Notes under the pieces: model-generated
Databases searched by the model: none
Told to the model about the DNA's origin: nothing
The model's input: the letters and a program-made list of their open reading frames with translations, nothing else
Program-made: the position numbers and the translations under genes
Assembly: GCA_964589785.1 (NCBI GenBank)
Contig: CAZPUQ010000005.1
Coordinates: forward strand, 62,001 to 126,000
Direction: 5' to 3'
DNA length: 64,000 nt
From: JAGVSR01 sp964589785
GTDB taxonomy: Bacteria; Pseudomonadota; Alphaproteobacteria; Rhizobiales; Hyphomicrobiaceae
In this document: one piece after another, positions 27,349-35,018 of the stretch
Position numbering within the stretch: position 1 is the stretch's first letter
Layout: every line of letters begins with the position of its first letter

Positions 27349-28049
27349 GTCCGGCCGGCGACCCCGTGCCGACGGACGCCGAGCAGTTTGTACGCGCGTT
27401 TTCCGTTTCACGTGAAACGCTTGAAAAGCTCGAGACTTACGCCGCGCTGCTCAAGCAATGGCAGAAGGCGGTCCAGCTCGTGGCGCCGAGCACGCTCGAT
27501 GCTGTCTGGCCGCGCCATTTCGCCGATTCCGCGCAGGTGCTGGCGCTGGCTCCGCACGGCGCACGGACCTGGCTCGATCTGGGGTCCGGGGCCGGGTTTC
27601 CCGGCCTCGTGATCGCGCTCCTGTCCCGCGACGCGGCCTCGCCGGTTCCGGATCTGCGCGTCACGCTCGTCGAAAGCGATACCCGCAAGGCCGCGTTCCT
27701 GCGCGAGGTGGCCCGCAGGACCGGGTGCGCTGTGGACATCGTGGGGACGAGAATCGAATCAAGATCGACTCGCGATAAGGTCGGCACAGTGGACGTGATT
27801 TCGGCACGTGCGTTGGCGCCGCTGCCGGATCTCCTTCGCCTCGCCGCGCCCTTCTGGCAGACCGGAACCGTGGGTCTGTTTCTGAAAGGCCGCGAGGTGG
27901 AAAAGGAGGTTGAGGCCGCCCGTCTGTCCTGGACCTTCGAGCTGGAGCTGATAGCCAGCGCGACCGATCCGGCAGGCCGCATTGCGCGCGTGCGGAACCT
28001 GTATGCGCGGGGCTCGTCCCCGCCGCCAAACGGAGGGACAGCCCCGTGA
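27345..28049 (+). CDS. rsmG: 16S rRNA (guanine(527)-N7)-methyltransferase RsmG
   Basis: A 234-residue GidB/RsmG. The SAM site WLDLGSGAGFPGLVIA and the ISARALAPLPDLL motif are visible. It methylates G527 of 16S rRNA; loss gives low-level streptomycin resistance in several bacteria. The reading frame contains an intact parS palindrome that encodes VSRET in the N-terminal region. Overlaps mnmG upstream and parA downstream by four bases each. Confidence 0.96.
   Translation: MSPAGDPVPTDAEQFVRAFSVSRETLEKLETYAALLKQWQKAVQLVAPSTLDAVWPRHFADSAQVLALAPHGARTWLDLGSGAGFPGLVIALLSRDAASPVPDLRVTLVESDTRKAAFLREVARRTGCAVDIVGTRIESRSTRDKVGTVDVISARALAPLPDLLRLAAPFWQTGTVGLFLKGREVEKEVEAARLSWTFELELIASATDPAGRIARVRNLYARGSSPPPNGGTAP
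27405..27418. other. parS: parS centromere site 2, inside rsmG
   Basis: GTTTCACGTGAAAC lies within the rsmG coding sequence, read in frame as Val-Ser-Arg-Glu-Thr. It is identical to site 1 at 25041. A parS inside gidB is known in other bacteria, and the codons seem held by DNA-level selection as well as by the protein. Confidence 0.9.
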
Positions 28050-28879
28050 CCGTCAGCGAGCAAAATGGCCGGCGCCTGCGCGTGCTGGCCGTCGCCAACC
28101 AGAAGGGCGGCGTGGGCAAGACCACGACGGCCATCAATCTCGGCACGGCACTGGCGGCGATCGGCGAGCAGGTCCTCGTCGTCGATCTCGACCCGCAGGG
28201 CAATGCCTCGACGGGGCTCGGCGTAGCCCCGGAAGCGCGCGACCGGACGGCCTACGATGTCCTGACCGGCGCTGCCACGCTCGCCGACGTTGCGGTCGCC
28301 ACCGCCGTTCCGGGCCTCTCCATCGTGCCGGCCAACAGCGACCTCGTCGGCGTCGAGCACGACTTGATGGGCGATCCGGGCCGGCCCTTCAAGCTGCGCG
28401 ACGCGGTGGCGGCCCTCGTCGGCCGGGCCCGCGCGCGCCCCGACCAGCCGGCCTTCAGCTACATCCTGATCGACTGTCCGCCGTCGCTGAACCTATTGAC
28501 GCTCAACGCGCTCGCGGCGGCGAACGCGGTCATCGTGCCCGTCCAGTGCGAGTTCTTCGCGCTCGAAGGCATCTCGCAGCTCAAGGACTCGATCGACCAG
28601 ATCCGCGCGACGCTGAACCCGCGGCTGGAGATCCAGGGCGTCGTACTCACGATGCACGACGCGCGCACGTCGCTGTCGCGCGAGGTCGCCGAGAACGTCC
28701 GCGCCTTCTTCGGACCGAAGGTCTACGAGTCCGTCATCCCGCGCAACACGCGCGTGGCGGAGGCGCCTTCGCACGGCAAGCCGATCCTTCTCTACGATTA
28801 CGATTGTGCCGGCAGCCAGGCCTACATCCGGCTGGCGACCGAGATCATCGAGCGCGAGCGGCAGACCAAGGCCGCCTGA
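28046..28879 (+). CDS. parA: Chromosome-partitioning ATPase ParA (Soj)
   Basis: A 277-residue ParA. The deviant Walker A is KGGVGKTT (residues 20-27), with LVVDLDPQGNASTGLG and YILIDCPPSLNLLTLNAL following. There is no N-terminal HTH, so it is the chromosomal type. It binds DNA non-specifically as an ATP dimer and moves ParB-parS complexes. The GTG start overlaps the rsmG stop. Confidence 0.97.
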   Translation: MTVSEQNGRRLRVLAVANQKGGVGKTTTAINLGTALAAIGEQVLVVDLDPQGNASTGLGVAPEARDRTAYDVLTGAATLADVAVATAVPGLSIVPANSDLVGVEHDLMGDPGRPFKLRDAVAALVGRARARPDQPAFSYILIDCPPSLNLLTLNALAAANAVIVPVQCEFFALEGISQLKDSIDQIRATLNPRLEIQGVVLTMHDARTSLSREVAENVRAFFGPKVYESVIPRNTRVAEAPSHGKPILLYDYDCAGSQAYIRLATEIIERERQTKAA

Positions 28880-28958
28880 CGCTGTCCCCCGTGGCCGGGA
28901 TCGATGGTAAGCGTGTGGAACCGGCCGTCCGCTGCGCATTGCAAAGGTGAAGAGAGCT

Positions 28959-29846
<888 letters not shown>

Positions 29847-29964
29847 GGCCGCCGGACCGGCGATTTGCCACGCGGCCGGGAAGTCCTTGACGGGGCGCGG
29901 CCGCTCGGGCATCGCCATCGCCAGTCAGGATCGCCGGCCGAGCCGGCCTTTGCGCGAGACCCCC

Positions 29965-30285
29965 ATGGCCGACGATGTTCTGCTGGAGCTGGCCGCGACC
30001 ATCCGGGCGCGACGGTCGGCTGCGGCGGACGCCTCCTATACGCGCCAGCTTATCGACGGCGGCGCCGTACGCTGCGCCAGGAAGTTCGGCGAGGAGGCCC
30101 TCGAGACGGTCATCGCGGCGGTTGGCGACAGTGAGGAGGCCTTGAAGGGCGAGGCCGCGGACGTTCTCTACCATCTGCTCGTGCTGCTCGAGGCGCGCGG
30201 CGTGGCGCTCGCTGATGTGCTTGCCGTTCTCGCCGCTCGCCAGGGTACCTCGGGGCTAGCGGAAAAAGCGCGGCGCACGCCGTGA
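29965..30285 (+). CDS. hisE: Phosphoribosyl-ATP diphosphatase
   Basis: A 106-residue all-alpha NTP pyrophosphohydrolase of the HisE family (second step of histidine synthesis). The EExxE-type helix pair is seen in KFGEEALETVIAA and EAADVLYHLLVLL. In this order hisE usually closes a hisBHAF-hisE-coaA cluster; here only hisE-coaA follow parB. The ATG at 29965 gives the normal length; the frame is open to 29887. Confidence 0.9.
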   Translation: MADDVLLELAATIRARRSAAADASYTRQLIDGGAVRCARKFGEEALETVIAAVGDSEEALKGEAADVLYHLLVLLEARGVALADVLAVLAARQGTSGLAEKARRTP

Positions 30286-30319
30286 GCGCGCGATCTCCGG
30301 AAGTGCCCAATCCCATGAA

Positions 30320-31384
30320 GTGGACGTGCCGGTGAGTCCCGTCGAACAGCGCAGCACAAAGCGCAAGAAGCGGCGCCGGCGGAAGGGACCGTCGCCGGGG
30401 CCCCTCCTCCGCCGGTCGTCCGCGCAGCCGATCGGTGCCTCGGACGATCTCGTTTTCTCTCCCTACCGCGTCTTCAACCGGACGGACTGGGCGCGGCTGC
30501 GCGCCGACACGCCCATGACCCTGCTGCCCGACGAGCTGGAGCAGCTCTCGGGCATCATCGAGGAGCTGTCGGTGGAGGAGGTCGAGCAGATCTATCTGCC
30601 GCTCTCGCGCCTTCTCAATCTTTATGTCGCCGCCCTGCAGAAGCTGCACGCGGTGACCTCGACGTTTCTCGGCAAGGCCGACAACAAGGTGCCGTTCATC
30701 ATCGGGGTGGCCGGCTCCGTGGCCGTCGGCAAGAGCACGACGGCGCGCGTTCTGAAGGCGCTGCTGGCGCGCTGGCCGGACCATCCCCGCGTCGACCTCG
30801 TGACGACCGACGGGTTTTTGCTCCCCAATGCCGAGCTCGAGGCAGGCGGCATCATGAACCGGAAGGGCTTCCCGGAGAGTTTCGACACCGGCCGCCTCCT
30901 GACCTTCCTGGCGGACGTGAAATCCGGCAAGGACAAGGTCGAGGCACCGGTCTATTCGCACTTCCACTACGACATCCTGCCCGACCAGGTGCTCGTCTTC
31001 GAGCGGCCGGACATCCTGATTGTCGAGGGTCTCAACGTCCTGCAGCCGGCACGCCTGCCCAGGGATGGCGCCGAGATCCCGTTCGTCTCGGATTTCTTCG
31101 ATTTCTCGATCTATATCGACGCCGAGCCGCGGGTCATCGAGGAGTGGTATCTGGAGCGGTTCATGCGCCTGCGCAGCACGGCCTTCCGGGACCCCGGCGC
31201 CTACTTCCACAAGTACGCCGGCATGACGCCCGACGAGGCCAAGGCCCGCGCCCTCGACATCTGGTCGAACATCAATCTGAAGAACCTGGAGGAGAACATC
31301 CTCCCCACGCGGCAGCGCGCGCGCCTCATTCTGCGCAAGACGGCCGACCATCGGGTTGAATCCGTAGCCCTCAGAAAACTCTGA
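30320..31384 (+). CDS. coaA: Type I pantothenate kinase
   Basis: A bacterial type I (CoA-inhibited) pantothenate kinase of about 350 residues. Walker A GVAGSVAVGKSTTARVL, TTDGFLLPN, MNRKGFPESFD and the VSDFFDFSIYID segment are conserved. It is about 35 residues longer than E. coli CoaA because of a very basic N-terminal leader (KRKKRRRRKG). The exact start is unsure: GTG codons at 30320, 30326 and 30332 are all possible. Follows hisE. Confidence 0.93.
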   Translation: MDVPVSPVEQRSTKRKKRRRRKGPSPGPLLRRSSAQPIGASDDLVFSPYRVFNRTDWARLRADTPMTLLPDELEQLSGIIEELSVEEVEQIYLPLSRLLNLYVAALQKLHAVTSTFLGKADNKVPFIIGVAGSVAVGKSTTARVLKALLARWPDHPRVDLVTTDGFLLPNAELEAGGIMNRKGFPESFDTGRLLTFLADVKSGKDKVEAPVYSHFHYDILPDQVLVFERPDILIVEGLNVLQPARLPRDGAEIPFVSDFFDFSIYIDAEPRVIEEWYLERFMRLRSTAFRDPGAYFHKYAGMTPDEAKARALDIWSNINLKNLEENILPTRQRARLILRKTADHRVESVALRKL

Positions 31385-31392
31385 TTGTTTCC

Positions 31393-31440
31393 TTTTTTCT
31401 CCCTGGGGAGAAAAAAGAAAGGCCGCTTGGGGAGCGGCCT
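31393..31440. terminator. Double hairpin terminator between convergent genes
   Basis: Two perfect hairpins stand in a row. 31393-31403 (TTTTTTCTCCC) pairs with 31406-31416 (GGGAGAAAAAA) across a two-base loop. 31420-31427 (AGGCCGCT) pairs with 31433-31440 (AGCGGCCT). On the minus strand the second hairpin followed by the T-run of the first forms a classical intrinsic terminator for the gene at 31472-32089; coaA ends just before on the plus strand. Confidence 0.75.
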
Positions 31441-31471
31441 CAAGGTCGTTGGAGTGGGCTCGTGGGAGGCG

Positions 31472-32089
31472 TCAATCCGCGGGTCGCGAACACCTCGGAT
31501 CGTCGGCGGTCTCCACGAGGCTCGTGACAACGAGACGCGTGAACTCGTAGTTGCGAACGGCGCACGCATACGGGCTGAACTGGAACGCGTACCAGAGTGC
31601 CTTGTACTGCAGGTGGATCATGGTCTTCCCGGCGGCAATGCCGGCCGCGAAGGCGGCCGCCACGAGATCGGGCTTGGGCGCCTCCAGCTCGCGCGCCGGC
31701 CTGTCGCCCTCGGCCCCGGACGGAGACAGGTCAAGCCTCGCTTCTTGCGCCGGCCCTGCGGCGCGGGGCGTGGCACGGCTTGGCCGCCCGCGTCGCGCGG
31801 AGCCGGCGTGGACCCTCAGCGCGACGACATTGCTCGTCGGGCGCGGTGCGCTTTCCACCGATCCGGCTGCGACGGCCGCCTGAGGCGGCTGATGCGATCG
31901 GTGCTGCTGACGATACTTGTCGCGCAGCCGGCGCACGACGGACGGGTTCGTGATTCCGAGCGCCTTGATGGCGGTCGTCGGTTTCATGCCGGGATTGTCA
32001 GCTATGGTTTTCGCGATGGCCGCAAGGTGACCTGCATCGTCGACACCGGTCCCCTTTGGCCGGCCGCGTGCCGCGGTCTTCTGTGCCAT
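31472..32089 (-). CDS. Uncharacterised protein with N-terminal HTH-like segment
   Basis: A 205-residue protein I do not recognise. Residues about 8-60 are basic and look like a homeodomain- or resolvase-type HTH (KTIADNPGMKPTTAIKALGITNPSVVRRLRDKY). A Pro/Ala/Arg-rich linker follows (about 65-130), then a hydrophobic helical C-terminus (AAAFAAGIAAGKTMIHLQYKAL and beyond) with two cysteines near the end. The layout suggests a DNA-binding regulator with a C-terminal oligomerisation or effector region. It is monocistronic, with an unusually AT-rich upstream region. Confidence 0.7.
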   Translation of the reverse strand: MAQKTAARGRPKGTGVDDAGHLAAIAKTIADNPGMKPTTAIKALGITNPSVVRRLRDKYRQQHRSHQPPQAAVAAGSVESAPRPTSNVVALRVHAGSARRGRPSRATPRAAGPAQEARLDLSPSGAEGDRPARELEAPKPDLVAAAFAAGIAAGKTMIHLQYKALWYAFQFSPYACAVRNYEFTRLVVTSLVETADDPRCSRPAD

Positions 32090-32336
32090 TCGTGTGAGCC
32101 TTTGAAAGAGATTCGAAAATAAGGAAAGAATGCAGGAATTCGCGGAATACGCCAGGGAGTTTAATTAGGGAGACATAAACAAACGAATGGAAGGCGATGT
32201 TTCTGTTGCGAATTTACACCGCCGCCGAGTATGGCGATGAGAGCCGGGCAGGTGTTTCGATCGGCAATGACCGGGGCGTGGTGCTACAACGCGCAATTGA
32301 ACGTCAAAAATTCCTATTTTCAGAATACGGTCGAAA
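32090..32336. other. AT-rich gap upstream of the HTH-like gene
   Basis: A 247-bp non-coding region whose base composition is visibly richer in A and T than the rest of the window. It has runs such as TTTAATTAGG and CAAAAATTCCTATTTTC. It must hold the promoter of the leftward HTH-like gene and the 3' end of the adenosine kinase transcript. No clear terminator or ORF is seen. Confidence 0.5.
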
Positions 32337-33335
32337 TCAGTAAATGAAGCCGCGCGAACGCGCCAATTCGGCGAGATTGCATTGAGGCCGCGCGCCGACG
32401 TGCGAGATGATTTCCGCCGCGGCGAGGCTGCCGAGCCGGCCGGCGGTCGCGAGATCGTGCCCCGACGTCAGGCCGTGGAGGAACCCCGCCGCGTAGAGGT
32501 CGCCGGCGCCCGTCGTGTCGACGACCGCCGCGACCGGATCGACCGGGATCTCGTGCGCCGAGCCGTCCGAGAAGATGACGGAGCCCTTGGCGCTGCGGGT
32601 CAGCACCGCGAGGCGCGTATCGGACGCAGCCCGCGCCGCCGCTTCCGCAAAGCTCGACGTCTCGTAGAGCGCGGTGATCTCGCTCTCGTTGGCGAACAGG
32701 ATGCCGACGCCGGCGCGGATGAGGTCGAGGAACTCGGCCCGGTGGCGATCGACGCAGAAGCCGTCCGAGAGGGTGAGAGCCACGCGGCGGCCGGCCTTGG
32801 TCGCGAGGCTCACGGCTTGCCGGAAGGCCGCCTTCGCTTGCGGCTGATCGAACAGGTAGCCTTCCAGATAGACGATCTCGGACGCCGCGATGAGATCGGC
32901 ATCGACCTCGCCGTGGTCGAGATCGGTGCTGATGCCGAGAAAGGTGTTCATGGTGCGCTCGCCGTCGGGCGTCACGAGGATGAGCGAGCGCGAGGTCGGC
33001 GCCTTGCCATTGACGGGGCCGGTGTCGAACGCCACGCCGGCGGCGCTGATGTCGTGCCGGAAGATGCGGCCGAACTCGTCGCCGGCGACCTTGCCGATGA
33101 AGGCGGCGCGGCCGCCGAAGGAGGCGAGCCCCACCATCGTGTTGGCGGCCGACCCGCCCGAGATCTCGATGGCCGGTCCCATCTTGCCGTAGAGCGTGGC
33201 GACCGTTTCCGCATCGACGAGGCGCATGGACCCCTTGGCCGCGCCGTGCCGGGTGAGAAAGGCCTCGTCGCAGCGGCCGATGATGTCGACGATCGCATTG
33301 CCGATGGCGACCACGTCGTAGCGGGTGGCGGTCAT
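32337..33335 (-). CDS. Adenosine kinase-like PfkB family sugar kinase
   Basis: A 332-residue ribokinase-fold enzyme. The N-terminal GNAIVDII, the dinucleotide-like SGGSAANTMVGLASFGG and the C-terminal PfkB signature VDTTGAGDLYAAGFLHG with the catalytic Asp are present. In Hyphomicrobiales this family is annotated as adenosine kinase, but substrate choice among nucleosides and sugars needs biochemical proof. The ATG at 33335 has GGAGC upstream; the longer open frame is not coding. Confidence 0.88.
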   Translation of the reverse strand: MTATRYDVVAIGNAIVDIIGRCDEAFLTRHGAAKGSMRLVDAETVATLYGKMGPAIEISGGSAANTMVGLASFGGRAAFIGKVAGDEFGRIFRHDISAAGVAFDTGPVNGKAPTSRSLILVTPDGERTMNTFLGISTDLDHGEVDADLIAASEIVYLEGYLFDQPQAKAAFRQAVSLATKAGRRVALTLSDGFCVDRHRAEFLDLIRAGVGILFANESEITALYETSSFAEAAARAASDTRLAVLTRSAKGSVIFSDGSAHEIPVDPVAAVVDTTGAGDLYAAGFLHGLTSGHDLATAGRLGSLAAAEIISHVGARPQCNLAELARSRGFIY

Positions 33336-33411
33336 GGGAGCTCCGTTGGGGGGAGATTGCGCGCGGACTATAGGGGCCGCGGCCGCCCGCGCAACTGGGG
33401 CATGATGGCCG

Positions 33412-34440
33412 TCAGCGGGACGATCGGGCGAGCCGTGCGAGCGTGAGCACGAGGCGCTCGGCGAACAGGTCGTCGAGCGTAGAGGTGACGCGCGCCGTGC
33501 GCGCTGTCGACGCGATGCCGGCGAGTGCCGCCTCGAGCGCCTCGGGCCGCCAGGCACGGCACTGGGCGGCGAGCGCGTCCTTCTGCTTGAAATGCACCGG
33601 CGGCCGGATCTCGCCGATGGCGGACTCGATCGACTTCCCGCCCTCGACGGCGGCACGGATGCGATGCAGGCGTGTGAAATGCCGCTGGATCGCGCCGATG
33701 ATTCCCTGGGCGCTCTCGCCGGCCGTCAGCGCCCGCTGCAGCTCGGCAACCGCGCGCGCGCCGTCTCCCGACGCCGAGGCGTGCGCGATGCGCTCGACCG
33801 CCAGTTCCGCGGCGTCGCCCACCACGGCCTCCACATCGTCCTCGGTGATCTCGCTCGTTCCCCTGGCGTAGAGGGCGAGCTTCTCGACCTCGCCGCGCGA
33901 CAGGACGCGATCGGCGCCGAGCCGGCCGATGAGGAGCTGGCGCGCCTCGGGCGTGATGGCAAGACCGTTCGCGTGGAGCACCTCGCGCACGACTTGATCG
34001 AGATCCCTCTCCTCGTCGGCATAGCACCCGATCGCGGCGGCGTGCGGCGCCTTCTCGAAGGCCGTCCGCAGGCTGTCGTCGGCTTTCATGTTCCCCGCCT
34101 CGACGATAAGGACGCCGGCGAGCGCTGCGTCCTGCACGAGCGGCTTCAACGTCAGCGCGGTGATGCGCCGCCCGGTCGCCGTGCGCACGATCTTGCGGCC
34201 GCCGAACATGGGCACGGTCAGGAGCTCGACGGAAAGCCGGTCCGGATCGTTCTCGAGGTCGATGTCGTCGAGGCGCACGATCTCGCCGGGCGGATCGCTG
34301 CGCGCGGCGATGGCCTTGGCGAGATGCGCCGAGCGCTCGCTGACGAGGCCCGGGTCGGTGCCGAACAGCAGGTAGGCGGTGAAGCGGTCGTCGGGTGTCT
34401 TGAGGAACGCGGCCGCCTGATGCCCCTTGATGGCCACCAT
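33412..34440 (-). CDS. holA: DNA polymerase III subunit delta
   Basis: A 342-residue HolA, the clamp-loader wrench that opens the beta ring. It has the divergent AAA+ fold with LLFGTDPGLV near the N-terminus and the C-terminal collar domain (QGIIGAIQRHFTRLHR). Divergent from E. coli HolA, but the position after leuS-lptE is diagnostic. It starts 7 bases after the lptE stop. Confidence 0.93.
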   Translation of the reverse strand: MVAIKGHQAAAFLKTPDDRFTAYLLFGTDPGLVSERSAHLAKAIAARSDPPGEIVRLDDIDLENDPDRLSVELLTVPMFGGRKIVRTATGRRITALTLKPLVQDAALAGVLIVEAGNMKADDSLRTAFEKAPHAAAIGCYADEERDLDQVVREVLHANGLAITPEARQLLIGRLGADRVLSRGEVEKLALYARGTSEITEDDVEAVVGDAAELAVERIAHASASGDGARAVAELQRALTAGESAQGIIGAIQRHFTRLHRIRAAVEGGKSIESAIGEIRPPVHFKQKDALAAQCRAWRPEALEAALAGIASTARTARVTSTLDDLFAERLVLTLARLARSSR

Positions 34441-34447
34441 CGCCCGA

Positions 34448-35011
34448 TCAGGCGGTGGACGAGAGATAGGCGGAGACGCGGGTGCGCAACTCCTCGCCGA
34501 TCGTCTTGGCGGCGCGGTTCTCCGCTTCCTCGCGGGCGCGCACGTTGGAATAGACGGAGCTGAAGCGATCGAAGGCCGCGCGCGAATAGCTCTTGCCTTC
34601 CATCACCACCTGGTTGTCGGCGATGCGGACGAGCTTGAACGAGGCATCGAGGTTATAGACCTGGCCGCGCGCGTCGCCCGTCTCCTGGATGAGGACGGAG
34701 GTGACCGATTCGCGGATCGCCACCTCGAGGCGGTAGGCCGGCTCGACGCGAGCGCCGCCGCCGGTCGACTGGTAGATGAACTCGTTGCGCAGCCGCTGGC
34801 CGACGCGGCCGGGAATGGTGGACATCTCCACCTTCGCGAGCTTCTCCTCGGCAGCCGCGCCGCCGATACCCGTTCCCCCGTACATGGGCCGGAACCCGGC
34901 GTCGCCGCATCCGGCCAGTAGGGTGGCGGCGAGCAAAACGGCACCGCCGAGCCCGCGCGCCAAGCGCGAAGGCTTCCGCCTAGCCGTTTCGTTGCGACGA
35001 GTCTCCACCAT
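34448..35011 (-). CDS. lptE: LPS assembly lipoprotein LptE
   Basis: A 187-residue lipoprotein. After a basic N-terminus comes a hydrophobic segment ending in the lipobox LLAGC, then GFRPMYGG, the usual start of mature alphaproteobacterial LptE. It plugs the LptD barrel and delivers LPS to the cell surface. The ATG at 35011, after a GAGG site, is chosen over a TTG at 35026; either way it overlaps or abuts the leuS stop. The order leuS-lptE-holA is classical. Confidence 0.9.
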   Translation of the reverse strand: MVETRRNETARRKPSRLARGLGGAVLLAATLLAGCGDAGFRPMYGGTGIGGAAAEEKLAKVEMSTIPGRVGQRLRNEFIYQSTGGGARVEPAYRLEVAIRESVTSVLIQETGDARGQVYNLDASFKLVRIADNQVVMEGKSYSRAAFDRFSSVYSNVRAREEAENRAAKTIGEELRTRVSAYLSSTA

Positions 35012-35018
35012 ACGCGCC

